From assembly GCA_030429345.1 (NCBI GenBank), contig JAUIFJ010000018.1, positions 1 to 64,000 on the forward strand: DNA of 64,000 bases, read 5' to 3'. A program made the translations under genes and the position numbers. Shown in pieces: positions 25,573 to 34,746 of the stretch. The stretch comes from a bacterium (GTDB lineage: Bacteria; CAIWAD01). The notes under the pieces were generated by a model that did not search any database, was not told where the DNA came from, and was given only the letters and a program-made list of their open reading frames with translations. Numbering within the stretch: the stretch's first letter is position 1; the number at the start of each line of letters is the position of its first letter.

Positions 25573-27120
25573 TCATGATCCCCCAATCGCCTCCGCCACT
25601 CTCATCCCGTCCAGCGCCGCGCTGACAATGCCGCCGGCGAAGCCCGCTCCTTCACCGCAGGGATAGAGCCCCGGCAGATCCGGGTGCCGCAGGTCCTTCC
25701 CGCGGGGGATGCGTACCGGGCTGCTGGTGCGGCTTTCGACTCCGACCAGCACGGCGTCCCTGTTGTCGTACAAGGGATGCTTGCGGCAGAATTCGGCCAG
25801 GCCCTTCTGTAGACGCTCCAGGATGAAGGGCGGCAGCAGTTCGGCCATGTCCACGGAAGCCAGGCCCGGGTGGTAGCTGCAGGCGGGCAGATCCTGTGAT
25901 ACACGGCCGGCCAGGAAGTCCTGCAGCCGCTGGGCCGGAGCGACCTGGGTCTTGCCGCCCAGCTCCCAGGCGCGCTTCTCGATGGCCGCCTGCCAGCGCT
26001 GGCCGATGAAGGGATCCGCGGGATCGCCGGGCAGGTCCTCCGGTTCGACGGCGACGACCATGCCCGAATTGGCGTAGGGAGAGGCGCGACGGGCGAGGCT
26101 CATGCCGTTGACCACCAGCTCGCCGGGGGCGGTTGCCGCAGGCACGATGAAGCCGCCGGGACACATGCAGAAACTGAACACGCCCCGTCCCCGCACGGTC
26201 GTCGCCAGGCTGTAGCTCGCGGCGGGCAGCAGCGGATGAGCGTAATCCTTCCCGTACTGCATGCGGTCGATCGCCTCCTGGGGATGCTCGATGCGCAGGC
26301 CCAGGGCAAAGGCCTTGGCCTCGAGGCGCAGGCCCTCCTGCTTGAGGAAAGCGTGGACATCCCGCGCGCTGTGTCCGGTGGCAAGTACGACACGCTGACC
26401 GGCGAACTCGCGGCCGTCGGCGCAGCGCAGGCCCGCCAGCCGGCCCTTTCCGTCACGCAGCAGGGCTGTCACACGGCTGTCGAAATGAAGCTCTGCGCCG
26501 GCTCGCTCCAGGCCTTCGCGCAGGGCCGTGACCACCCGGGGCAGCCGGTTCGAGCCGATATGCGGATGTGCCTCGACGAGGATCTCCGGCGTCGCGCCGA
26601 AGGACACCAGCCAGTGCAACACGCGCCGGACATCCCCGCGCTTGTGGGCACGCGTATACAACTTGCCGTCCGAATAGGTGCCGGCGCCGCCCTCGCCGAA
26701 GCCGTAGTTGCCGTCCGGGTCGACACGCGCCTCCCGCTGCACGGCGGCAATGTCGCGGCGCCGCTCGCGCACCCGGCGGCCGCGCTCGAAGAGCACCGGC
26801 CGGAATCCGCGCTCCAGGAGTTCCAGGGCCGCGAAATAGCCCGCGGGCCCCGTGCCGACAACCAGGACCCGTTCGGCACCTTCCGGCGCGGGACGGGGGC
26901 GCAGCGGAGCCTCTTGCGCGAAAGCCCCCTCCGCCAGGTGTTCCACGGCAAGCTGCCAGACCGGCGGCCGCGGGCGGCTGTCCAGGGAGCGCCGTCGCAC
27001 ACGCACCTCGCCCAGGGCGCTCTCCGCTACGGCGAGGACCCTTGCCGTCTCACGACGAATGGCTGCCGGGTCCTGCCCCTCCTCGAGGGACAGCCGTATG
27101 CTCAGGATCTCAGGCTGCAA
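25573..27120 (-). CDS. FAD-dependent dehydrogenase (COG2509-like)
   Basis: A 515-residue flavoprotein. An N-terminal ~80-residue domain (SIRLSLEEGQDPAAIRRE, VRRRSLDSRPRP) precedes the FAD Rossmann motif VVGTGPAGYFAA (87-98). Other landmarks are NYGFGEGGAGTYSDGKLYTR and, at the C-terminus, YPCGEGAGFAGGIVSAALDG, which completes FAD binding. This matches the uncharacterised COG2509 family; its substrate is unknown. Its 3' end is duplicated at 24182-24326. It is transcribed divergently from the ABC exporter operon, with ~190 bp between. Confidence 0.85.
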   Translation of the reverse strand: MQPEILSIRLSLEEGQDPAAIRRETARVLAVAESALGEVRVRRRSLDSRPRPPVWQLAVEHLAEGAFAQEAPLRPRPAPEGAERVLVVGTGPAGYFAALELLERGFRPVLFERGRRVRERRRDIAAVQREARVDPDGNYGFGEGGAGTYSDGKLYTRAHKRGDVRRVLHWLVSFGATPEILVEAHPHIGSNRLPRVVTALREGLERAGAELHFDSRVTALLRDGKGRLAGLRCADGREFAGQRVVLATGHSARDVHAFLKQEGLRLEAKAFALGLRIEHPQEAIDRMQYGKDYAHPLLPAASYSLATTVRGRGVFSFCMCPGGFIVPAATAPGELVVNGMSLARRASPYANSGMVVAVEPEDLPGDPADPFIGQRWQAAIEKRAWELGGKTQVAPAQRLQDFLAGRVSQDLPACSYHPGLASVDMAELLPPFILERLQKGLAEFCRKHPLYDNRDAVLVGVESRTSSPVRIPRGKDLRHPDLPGLYPCGEGAGFAGGIVSAALDGMRVAEAIGGS

Positions 27121-27309
27121 GGAGAACCCCTTTCTGCATTCCGTGTGTTCGCAGACAGCAGCGCCTCCTTCGGGAAGCGACGCTCGCCAAACCTGCCCGT
27201 CAGGGTTGGCACGACGGCAAAATAAGACTGTGCTCAGGAGGGTTCATCTTGTGTTTGCCACGTAGCGGTGGAATCTTGTACCGTCGGCTGTCAAAAAACC
27301 GGAATCCAG

Positions 27310-28176
27310 GTGAACAACGAATCCCCGCTGCTACAGGTGGACCAACTCTCCTTTTCCTACGGAGACCTGCGCGCGCTCGAAGGAGTCCGTTTCGAGCTCC
27401 ACCCCGGGGAAGTCCTGGGCCTGTTGGGGCCCAATGGCGCAGGCAAGACCACTCTGGTCCACTGCTGCACGGGGCGCCTCAAGCCCGCCGCCGGCCAGGT
27501 GCGGCACCGTCAGGGCGATCCCGCGAACCCCGCCGTCCGACGATCCATGGGCGTCGCGCCCCAGGGAGGAGCGCTCTATGATGGCTTGAGCGCCCGGGAA
27601 CAGGTGGAGCTCTTTGCCGGCCTGCAAGGCTTGCGCGGGCGGGAAAAGGATGCGGCAGCCCGCGAGGCCCTGGCCTTCGTCGGACTGCAGGAAAAGGCGG
27701 ACAAGCGGGCGGAGACCTTGAGCGGCGGCATGCGGCAGCGACTGAACCTGGCCATGGCCGTCGTGCACAAGCCGCCTCTGCTCTTCCTGGACGAACCCAC
27801 GGTCGGCGTCGACGCCCAGAGCCGCAATGCCCTGCTCGACGGAATCGAGGCTCTGCGCCGCAAGGGGCACGGCATTCTCTACACCACCCACTACATGCCG
27901 GAAGCCGAGCGCCTCTGCGACCGGGTCGGCATCATCGACCGCGGGCGTCTGCTGGAACTGGACAGCGTGCCGGCCCTGCTGGAGGCCCATGGCGGCGATC
28001 CCCTGGTGATCCAGGAGACAGAAGGACGCGAGATCCGCCACAGCAGCGCCGATCCCCTGCTGACCCTCGACGAGCTGCGCCGACAGGGAGCCCAGGGGCG
28101 TTTCAGGGTCGAGTACCCCGGGCTGGAACAGGTCTTCCTGCGCTGCACGGGACATGAAATCCAGGAGGAGGCGTGA
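27310..28176 (+). CDS. ABC transporter ATP-binding protein (exporter type)
   Basis: A 288-residue ATPase from a GTG with GGA 6 bases upstream; an in-frame GTG at 27268 is an alternative. Walker A is GPNGAGKT (40-47), signature LSGGM (137-141), Walker B LLFLDEP (157-163), followed by a D-loop and TTHYMPE with the H-loop. The C-terminal extension (VIQETEGREIRH, YPGLEQVFLRCTG) is typical of ABC-2 exporter ATPases for drugs or lipids. The stop overlaps the permease start (GTGA), so the pair is translationally coupled. Confidence 0.9.
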   Translation: MNNESPLLQVDQLSFSYGDLRALEGVRFELHPGEVLGLLGPNGAGKTTLVHCCTGRLKPAAGQVRHRQGDPANPAVRRSMGVAPQGGALYDGLSAREQVELFAGLQGLRGREKDAAAREALAFVGLQEKADKRAETLSGGMRQRLNLAMAVVHKPPLLFLDEPTVGVDAQSRNALLDGIEALRRKGHGILYTTHYMPEAERLCDRVGIIDRGRLLELDSVPALLEAHGGDPLVIQETEGREIRHSSADPLLTLDELRRQGAQGRFRVEYPGLEQVFLRCTGHEIQEEA

Positions 28177-29474
28177 AAGCGATCTGGCTCCTGGCCTGCA
28201 AGGACTGGCGACTGCTCCTGAGGGATCGCGGCGCGCTCTTCTCGATGCTCTTCTTCCCCCTGCTCTACGCCAGTTTCTTCGGCCTGATCTTTTCCGGAGG
28301 CGGCTCCGGCGACCGCGCCATTTCCCTGGTCCTGGTCGACGAGGATTCCAGCAAGGCCTCGCGCGCCTTTGTCGCCGACCTGCAGGCCCACAAGAGCCTG
28401 AGGATCAGCGAGGCCGGGCTGGAAGAGGCGCGCGACCTGGTGCGCCTGGGCAAGCGCCAGGCCTGGCTGCGGCTCCCCCCGGGCTATGGCGAAGCAGGCG
28501 ATCGCCTCTTCTTCGGCGATCCTCCGCGCGCCGAGCTGGGAGTCGACCCCAGCCGCAAGGCCGAAGCGGGCATGCTCGAAGGCCTGCTGCAGATGATCGC
28601 CGCCCAGCGCTTCAACCAGGTCTTCTCCGGCGGCGAGGACTCCCGCCAGATCCTGGCGAAGACGCGGGACTGGCTGCGCGAGGACAACGGCGGGCAGGTC
28701 CCCTCCTTCCTGCGCCACCTGGACCAGTTCTACGGCACCCTGGACAGCCTCTACGAAAGCCAGGAAGAACAGGGCCTCAGCGCGGAAGCAGATAGCCTGC
28801 AGGCGACGGAAAGCGGCTTTGGCGGCTTCCAGCCGATCGTGCTCGAACGGCAGGAAGTGGTCGTGCGACGGCAGGGCCCCACGAGCAGCTTCGCGGTCAG
28901 TTTTCCCCAGGGCATCGTCTGGGCCCTGATCGGCTGCGCCGCCAGTTTCGGCCTGAGCCTGATTTCCGAACGCCGCAAGGGCACCCTGGATCGCCTGAGG
29001 CTGGCCGCTGTCCGCGAGCGGGATCTGCTGGCCTCGCGAACCCTGGCCTGCATGGGCGTCATGCTGGGCGTCTGCCTGCTGCTTTTCGGTTTTGCCGTGC
29101 TCGTCTTCGGCCTGCGGCCGTCCAGCTGGCCGCTGCTTTTTACCGCCAGCCTCGCTTCAAGCTGGTGTTTCACCGGCATCATGCTCAGTTTCAGCGCCTT
29201 CGGCAAAAGCGAGCAGGCGGCTTCGGGCATCGGCTGGGGCCTGCTCAGCCTGCTGGCTATGCTGGGCGGAGGCATGATTCCGCTGATCTTCATGCCCGGC
29301 TGGATGCGCTCCCTGAGCATGATCAGTCCCGTGCGCTGGGTGGTGGTTTCCCTGGAAGGCGCCCTGTGGCGCAATTTCGCCCCCGGCGAGATGCTGCCCG
29401 CCCTGCTGGTCCTCTTCGGCAGCGGCATCCTCTTCTTCCTGCTGGGCCTGTATACTTCCCGGCGTTCGGCGTGA
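28173..29474 (+). CDS. ABC-2 type transporter permease
   Basis: A 433-residue membrane protein starting at a GTG that overlaps the ATPase stop. One N-terminal TM helix (LFSMLFFPLLYASFFGLIF), a large ~200-residue extracytoplasmic domain (VLVDEDSSKASRAFVADLQ) and five C-terminal TM helices (about residues 245-430) with GGGMIPLIFMPGWM before the last ones. This is the layout of ABC-2/DrrB-like exporters with a large periplasmic loop. The substrate is not evident. The downstream lytic transglycosylase gene again overlaps by a GTGA. Confidence 0.85.
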   Translation: MKAIWLLACKDWRLLLRDRGALFSMLFFPLLYASFFGLIFSGGGSGDRAISLVLVDEDSSKASRAFVADLQAHKSLRISEAGLEEARDLVRLGKRQAWLRLPPGYGEAGDRLFFGDPPRAELGVDPSRKAEAGMLEGLLQMIAAQRFNQVFSGGEDSRQILAKTRDWLREDNGGQVPSFLRHLDQFYGTLDSLYESQEEQGLSAEADSLQATESGFGGFQPIVLERQEVVVRRQGPTSSFAVSFPQGIVWALIGCAASFGLSLISERRKGTLDRLRLAAVRERDLLASRTLACMGVMLGVCLLLFGFAVLVFGLRPSSWPLLFTASLASSWCFTGIMLSFSAFGKSEQAASGIGWGLLSLLAMLGGGMIPLIFMPGWMRSLSMISPVRWVVVSLEGALWRNFAPGEMLPALLVLFGSGILFFLLGLYTSRRSA

Positions 29475-30985
29475 TCCATTGGCGCGAAGCGGCAGGGCGC
29501 GACAGCCGGCTGGCCGTGCTGGCGAGAGGGCTGCTCCTGCTCTTCCTGCTCTCGGCCTGCGAGAGCTCTACTCCGGAACAGAGGAACAGCCACTTCTTCA
29601 GGGACCTTCCCGAAATCCGCGAACGGGGCAGACTCGTCGCCCTGACCGGCTTCGGCGCCACGCACTACTTCCTCTACAAGGGCCGTCCGCGCGGCTACGA
29701 CTACGAGCTGCTGAGCCGGCTCGGGGATTCGCTGGGGCTGCCGGTCGAGATCCGCGTGATCCGCGACCAGAACGCGCTGATCGACAGCCTTCTCAGCGGG
29801 GCCGGAGACCTGATCGCCGGCAGCCTGACCCGCACCCGCGAACGGGCGCGAAAGGTCGACTTCTGCCTGTATCACGACACCGTCGTCCAGGTCCTGGTGC
29901 AGCGCAAGCCGGAGAACTGGCGCAAGATGAAGCGCCACGCCATCGAGGACAGCCTGGTGCGCAACGTGGTCGACCTGGCGGGCAAGCAGGTCCACGTGAG
30001 ACGCGGCAGCAGCTATTACCACAGGCTGGAGAACCTGGCCGACGAGATCGGCGGCGAGATCCACCTGGTCGAGGTCAGCGGGGAGACGCGCACGGAGGAG
30101 CTGATCCGCCGCGTGGCGGAAGGGGAGATCGAGTATACGGTCGCCGACGAGCCCATCGCCCGCCTGGCCCGCAGCCGCTGGCCAGGCATCGACAGCAAGA
30201 CGAAGGTCAGCTTTCCCCAGCGCCTGGCCTGGGCCGTGAGACCGGATCACGACAGCCTGCGCCTCGCGATCGACGACTGGCTGGAGAAGCTCAAGCGGAC
30301 TCCGGACTTCAATGTGATCCGCCGGCGCTATTTCGACAACAATCCGGCCTTCCGTCGCTGGGTCCGCAGTCCCTACTCCAGCCTCAGCGGAGGCGGGATC
30401 AGCGAGTACGACAGCCTGCTGCAGCTGCACGGCGAGCGCCTGGACTGGGACTGGCGCCTGCTGGCCTCGCAGGTCTACCAGGAAAGCCGCTTCGATCCGC
30501 GGGCGCGCAGCTGGGCCGGAGCTCGAGGTCTGATGCAGCTCCTGCCGGAGACGGCCCTGGCCCACGGGGCCGAGAATCCCTACGACCCGGGACAGAACCT
30601 GGCCGCCGGGACCGACTACCTGCTCTGGCTGCAGAGGCAATGGGATCACATCGAGGATCCGCTGATCCGCCGGCAGTTCGTGCTCGCCTCCTACAACGTG
30701 GGACTGGGGCACGTGCACGACGCCCAGCGCCTGGCCGCGGCGGCGGATCTGGACAGCCTGCTGTGGGACGAACACGTGGCGACGCAGATGCTCCGCCTGG
30801 AGGACCCGGCCGTCTACAACCGGGAAGAGATCCTCTACGGCTACTGCCGGGGAAGCGAACCGGTCAACTATGTGCGCGACATCCTCGACCGCTACATCCA
30901 CTACGTGATCCTGATGCTCGAGGAAGAAGAGGCGCCCGCCGACTCTCTGGACACGGATGTACCGGAAGAGGATCCACGAGGTTGA
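29471..30985 (+). CDS. mltF: MltF-like lytic transglycosylase lipoprotein
   Basis: A 504-residue protein from a GTG overlapping the permease stop. The lipoprotein signal LLLLFLLSAC is followed by a periplasmic substrate-binding-like domain (about residues 40-285, YDYELLSRLGDSLGLPVEI, AGDLIAGSLTRTRERA) and a C-terminal SLT domain (about 325-460) with the catalytic Glu in QVYQESRFDP and the motif GARGLMQLLPETA. This is the MltF/YfhD architecture, which cleaves peptidoglycan from the outer membrane. Coupling to an ABC exporter is unusual and suggests envelope passage of the exported substrate. The C-terminal acidic tail extends beyond the family. Confidence 0.9.
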   Translation: MIHWREAAGRDSRLAVLARGLLLLFLLSACESSTPEQRNSHFFRDLPEIRERGRLVALTGFGATHYFLYKGRPRGYDYELLSRLGDSLGLPVEIRVIRDQNALIDSLLSGAGDLIAGSLTRTRERARKVDFCLYHDTVVQVLVQRKPENWRKMKRHAIEDSLVRNVVDLAGKQVHVRRGSSYYHRLENLADEIGGEIHLVEVSGETRTEELIRRVAEGEIEYTVADEPIARLARSRWPGIDSKTKVSFPQRLAWAVRPDHDSLRLAIDDWLEKLKRTPDFNVIRRRYFDNNPAFRRWVRSPYSSLSGGGISEYDSLLQLHGERLDWDWRLLASQVYQESRFDPRARSWAGARGLMQLLPETALAHGAENPYDPGQNLAAGTDYLLWLQRQWDHIEDPLIRRQFVLASYNVGLGHVHDAQRLAAAADLDSLLWDEHVATQMLRLEDPAVYNREEILYGYCRGSEPVNYVRDILDRYIHYVILMLEEEEAPADSLDTDVPEEDPRG

Positions 30986-30989
30986 GGGG

Positions 30990-31333
30990 GCTGCAGGCTT
31001 GCGCCTGCAGCAAGGGGCGTGTGTGCGCTTCGCGCCCTGGGTATGTTGGCCGTTCAGGATGGAAGAACAAGGGCCGAACGGTGTGGCGAACTACACTATT
31101 CCGGTTCTCGATGCAGGCGGCTCGCCTCAATTCAGGCCGCGCAGCGGACTCACACCCCTTGCTGCAGGCGCAAGCCTGCAGCCCACGGAAAAATTCGGCC
31201 ATTCAGAATGAGTAAACAATAGCCTATCTATTGGGCGTACTACACTATTCCGGTTCTCGATGCAGTCGGCTCGCCACATTTCAGGCCGCGCAGCGGACTC
31301 ATCCCCCTTGCTGCAGGCGCAAGCCTGCAGCCC
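30990..31333. repeat. palindromic intergenic repeats, three copies
   Basis: A 22-bp palindrome with arms GCTGCAGGC/GCCTGCAGC occurs at 30990-31011, 31161-31182 and 31310-31331. The last two are the ends of ~94-bp direct repeats (31090-31183 and 31239-31333) that share CTACACTATTCCGGTTCTCG and GGCCGCGCAGCGGACTCA. The first copy is similar but inverted for ~50 bp. They fill the gap between convergent genes and may act as terminators or REP-like elements. No gene is seen in 30986-31341. Confidence 0.8.
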
Positions 31334-31341
31334 CGAAAAGA

Positions 31342-31878
31342 CTACTCCACCCTCCGCGCATAGTGGATGTGCCACAACAGCTTCCACTGCTCCTGCCCTT
31401 CCTTGCGGCCTTCCCAGTACCAGTTCAGTGAATCGGGAGTGATGTCCGCGAAGCGCATGCGGCTGTGGCGCAGGGTATCCTGGCGCATCACGCTGCGTTC
31501 CAGGACCATCTGGCCATCCTCGCGCAGGCCGCCGCGGAAGTCGAGGTAGGAACCGTTGTTGTCGACCCAGGTCTGCTTCCAGACCTGTTCCTGCGGCACC
31601 CAGACCGACCAGCTGCGCCCCAGGAAGCCGGAAGCGCCCTGGGCGTCGAACTGGCGGAAGTCCTCCTGGATCACGCAGTCCCCGTAGACCCGGGAGATCG
31701 TGTTGCGTCCCTGGCCGCCCTGCCAGCTCAGGTCCCAGTCTCCGAGCCAGAAATCGAACTGGCGGAACTCCGGCTCGGCGCAGGGCGGCGCTCCCTGCTG
31801 CGCGGCCAGGGATCCCGCACAGGCCAGCAGCCCGGCCAGCACCCAGGGCAGGGCTGCGCGTGGCGCGCCATCAGGCAT
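31342..31878 (-). CDS. secreted DUF1579-like protein
   Basis: A 178-residue protein with a signal peptide (LPWVLAGLLACAGSLAAQ). The mature part FRQFDFWLGDWDLSW, SWSVWVPQEQVWKQTWVDNNGSYLDF and SRMRFADITPDSLNWYWE matches the calycin-like DUF1579 family, of unknown function. Its start overlaps the 3' end of the dihydrolipoyl dehydrogenase gene by 8 bp, so it probably rides on the odh transcript. Confidence 0.75.
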   Translation of the reverse strand: MPDGAPRAALPWVLAGLLACAGSLAAQQGAPPCAEPEFRQFDFWLGDWDLSWQGGQGRNTISRVYGDCVIQEDFRQFDAQGASGFLGRSWSVWVPQEQVWKQTWVDNNGSYLDFRGGLREDGQMVLERSVMRQDTLRHSRMRFADITPDSLNWYWEGRKEGQEQWKLLWHIHYARRVE

Positions 31879-33271
31879 GGATCGGCCTCTTGTCGGTGGC
31901 GGCGAGCGCGGCCTCCTTGACGGCCTCGGTGAATGTGGGGTGAGCGTGAGACATGCGCGCCAGGTCTTCCGCGCTGGCCTTGTACTCCAGGGCGACCACG
32001 CCCTCGATGATCATGTCGGCCACGCGGGCGCCCAGCATGTGCACACCGAGGATCTCGTCCGTCTCCTGGTCCGCCAGCACCTTGACGAAACCGTCCATCT
32101 CGCCGGCGGCGCGGGCGCGGCCCAGGGCGCGGTAGGCGAACTGCCCGCTCTTGTAGGCGCGCTTCTCTTCCTTGAGCTCCTCTTCCGTGTAGCCTACGCC
32201 CGCTACTTCGGGCCAGGTGTAGACGACGCCCGGAATGGCGCGGTAGTTCAGGTGCGGCTTCTGTCCGGCAATGCGCTCGGCAACCGCCGTGCCCTCCTCT
32301 TCGGCCTTGTGCGCCAGCATGGCTCCGCCGACCACGTCACCGATGGCCCAGATGCCCTTCGTGGTCGTCTGCAGGTCTCCGTCCACGGGAATAAATCCCC
32401 GCTTGTCGGGCTGGATGCCCGCGTTCTCCAGGCCCAGGCTGTCCGTGAAGGGCGAGCGCCCCACGCTGACCAGGCAGTAGTCGCCCTTGAACTCGACCGC
32501 TTCGCCCTTCTTGTTTTCCGCCTTGACGCTGACCTTGCGTCCCGTGTTACGGACCTCGGTGACCTTGTGCGACAGATGGAACTCCATGCCCTGCTTCTTC
32601 AGCACGCGCTGCAGCTCCTTGCCCAGGGACCGGTCCATGGTCGGAATCAGGGCATCCATGTACTCGACGACCTTGACCTGCGTGCCCAGGCGGGCGTATA
32701 CGCTGCCCAGCTCGAGGCCGATCACGCCGCCGCCGATCACCACCATCTCCTTGGGGATTTTCGGGAACTTCAGTGCTTCCGTCGAACTGACGATGCGTTT
32801 GCCGTCGAAGGCGGCGAAGGGCAGGGCCGTCGGCTTGGAGCCCGTGGCGATGATCGTGTGCTTCGTTTCCAGCTTGTGGATCGTGCCCTTCTCTTCCTTG
32901 ACCTGGATCGTGTTGGCGTCCAGGAAGCTGCCGATGCCCTGGTGGGTCTCGATCTTGTTCTTCTTCATCAGGAACTCGAGGCCGTTGCATGTATCACGCA
33001 CGACCTGGTCCTTGCGGCCCTTCATCTTCTCCCAGTCGATGGAGAGATCGCCGACCTGCACGCCGAAGTCCGCCATGTGCTTGCTGGCGTTCTCGTAGTG
33101 CTCGCTGGCGTCCAGCAGGGCCTTGGAGGGAATGCAGCCCACGTTGAGACAGGTCCCGCCGAAGGTCGGGTACTTCTCGACCAGGGCCGTCTTCAGTCCC
33201 AGCTGAGCGCAGCGGATCGCCGCCACATACCCGCCCGGCCCGCTTCCGATCACCACCACATCGTAACTCAT
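31871..33271 (-). CDS. lpdA: dihydrolipoyl dehydrogenase (E3)
   Basis: A 466-residue FAD/NAD flavoprotein that reoxidises dihydrolipoamide in the 2-oxoacid dehydrogenase complexes. FAD motif VVIGSGPGGYVAA (6-18), redox-active disulfide C41-x4-C46 in GGTCLNVGCIPSK, NAD site VIGGGVIGLELG, and the C-terminal His-Glu pair in MSHAHPTFTEAVKEA. Length is typical. It lies downstream of sucA-sucB on the same strand, after a 173-bp gap containing an intergenic repeat, so it serves the 2-oxoglutarate complex and perhaps others. Confidence 0.97.
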   Translation of the reverse strand: MSYDVVVIGSGPGGYVAAIRCAQLGLKTALVEKYPTFGGTCLNVGCIPSKALLDASEHYENASKHMADFGVQVGDLSIDWEKMKGRKDQVVRDTCNGLEFLMKKNKIETHQGIGSFLDANTIQVKEEKGTIHKLETKHTIIATGSKPTALPFAAFDGKRIVSSTEALKFPKIPKEMVVIGGGVIGLELGSVYARLGTQVKVVEYMDALIPTMDRSLGKELQRVLKKQGMEFHLSHKVTEVRNTGRKVSVKAENKKGEAVEFKGDYCLVSVGRSPFTDSLGLENAGIQPDKRGFIPVDGDLQTTTKGIWAIGDVVGGAMLAHKAEEEGTAVAERIAGQKPHLNYRAIPGVVYTWPEVAGVGYTEEELKEEKRAYKSGQFAYRALGRARAAGEMDGFVKVLADQETDEILGVHMLGARVADMIIEGVVALEYKASAEDLARMSHAHPTFTEAVKEAALAATDKRPIHA

Positions 33272-33310
33272 GTATCCTCCCGGAATGGGTTGAATTCAAA
33301 CAATCGGAAA

Positions 33311-33445
33311 GAGAAGAATTCGCACGGAGAACACAGAGGAAACGGAGATCACAGGGAAGGCCAGTTCGATCTGTGGATTCCTCGCCAAGCCTCTATTCTC
33401 TTCTCCGCGTTCTCTGTCTACTCCGTGCTCTCCGTGCCAGCTCTT
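33311..33445. repeat. intergenic inverted repeat of the ACGGAGA family
   Basis: Left arm 33311-33360 (CGCACGGAGAACACAGAGG and so on) is imperfectly complementary to the right arm 33393-33445. The same family recurs at 48844-48940 and 49166-49263. It separates the E2 and E3 genes. Confidence 0.7.
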
Positions 33446-34695
33446 CACACCATCAACAGCATGCGCATCGGGTCTTCGAGGCGCTCCTTGACCTTGACCA
33501 GGAAGGTCACCGATTCGCGGCCGTCGATCAGGCGGTGGTCGTAGCTCAGGGTGAGATACATCATTGGACGGATCTCGACCCGGCCCTCGATGGCCACCGG
33601 CCGCTCGACAATGTTGTGCATACCCAGAATGCCGCACTGCGGCGGGTTGAGGATCGGCGTCGACATCATCGACCCGAAGACTCCACCGTTCGAAATGGTG
33701 AAGGTGCCGCCGCTCATCTCGTCCATGCTCAGGCGGTTGTTGCGCGCCTTCTCGGCCAGCGAGCGGATCTCGGCCTCGATCTGCCAGAGGCTCATCGACT
33801 GGGCATCGCGCACCACCGGCACGACCAGGCCCTTCGGCGCGCTGACGGCAATGCCGATGTCGCAGTAGTCGTGATACAGGATCTCCTCGCCGTCGATGGC
33901 GGCGTTGACCGCCGGGACCTCCGCCAGGGCCAGGGTCACGGCCTTGGTGAAGAAGGACATGAAGCCCAGCCCGACATCGTGGGTCTCCTTGAAGGTCTCC
34001 TTGTACTTGCGGCGCAGGTCGAGAATGGCGCTCATGTCCACCTCGTTGAAGGTACTGAGCATGGCGGTCTGGTTCTTGACCGCCACCAGGCGCTGGCTCA
34101 GCTTCTGGCGCAGGCGCGACATCTTCTCCCGCCGCAGGCCGCGTTCCCCCTCCTTCGCCACCGGAGCCGCGGCAGCTTCGGGCCGGGCCTCATTCGTCTC
34201 GACCTTCGAAGCAGGCTTTGCGGGAGCCGCGGCCTGGTGGGCGAGCACGTCCTGTTTCGTGACACGACCGCCGGGTCCGCTGCCCTTGACCTCCTGCACG
34301 GCCAGACCCGCCTCGGCGAGCATCTTCGCCGCCGCGGGACTGGCGACGGAGGCCATGCTCCCTGTGGGCCCGGAGGCTGCGGCAGGCGCTTCTTCCGGCT
34401 GCGGCGCCGGCTCTTCGGCCGCGGCGGCAGGTTCGGCGGCAGCCGCCTCTTCCCCGGCGGCCTCCGTGTCGATGGTGCAGACCACCTCGCCGACGGCCAC
34501 ATCCTCGCCTTCCTGCACCAGGATCTTCAGGCGGCCGGCGGCCTCGGCGGGCACGGCCAGGGTGGCCTTCTCCGATTCGATCTCGAGCAGGTCCTCGTCC
34601 TGGCGGACCTGGGCGCCGTCCTGCTTGAGCCAGGCGGCCACCGTGACCTCGCTGATCGATTCCCCCGGACTGGGGATGCGAACCTCGACTTGCAT
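33445..34695 (-). CDS. sucB: dihydrolipoyl succinyltransferase (E2 of 2-oxoglutarate dehydrogenase)
   Basis: A 416-residue E2. Lipoyl domain at 1-78 with the lipoylated lysine K43 (IESEKATL); Ala/Pro/Glu-rich linker; peripheral subunit-binding domain ([16 protein letters not shown] to [12 protein letters not shown]); then a catalytic acyltransferase core with SYDHRLIDG (H387, D391). It transfers succinyl groups from E1 to CoA. The lipoyl motif ESEKA instead of the common ETDKA is a normal variant. It starts 51 bp after sucA. Confidence 0.95.
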   Translation of the reverse strand: MQVEVRIPSPGESISEVTVAAWLKQDGAQVRQDEDLLEIESEKATLAVPAEAAGRLKILVQEGEDVAVGEVVCTIDTEAAGEEAAAAEPAAAAEEPAPQPEEAPAAASGPTGSMASVASPAAAKMLAEAGLAVQEVKGSGPGGRVTKQDVLAHQAAAPAKPASKVETNEARPEAAAAPVAKEGERGLRREKMSRLRQKLSQRLVAVKNQTAMLSTFNEVDMSAILDLRRKYKETFKETHDVGLGFMSFFTKAVTLALAEVPAVNAAIDGEEILYHDYCDIGIAVSAPKGLVVPVVRDAQSMSLWQIEAEIRSLAEKARNNRLSMDEMSGGTFTISNGGVFGSMMSTPILNPPQCGILGMHNIVERPVAIEGRVEIRPMMYLTLSYDHRLIDGRESVTFLVKVKERLEDPMRMLLMV

Positions 34696-34746
34696 GGGTT
34701 CCCCGTGTTCTCGGACGACGCGCCGCCAGGGGCGGCGCGCACCGTG

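Noticed and set aside
30990-31333. CRISPR array
   Set aside because: The repeats are palindromic, unequally spaced and share flanking sequence rather than having unique spacers; no cas genes.
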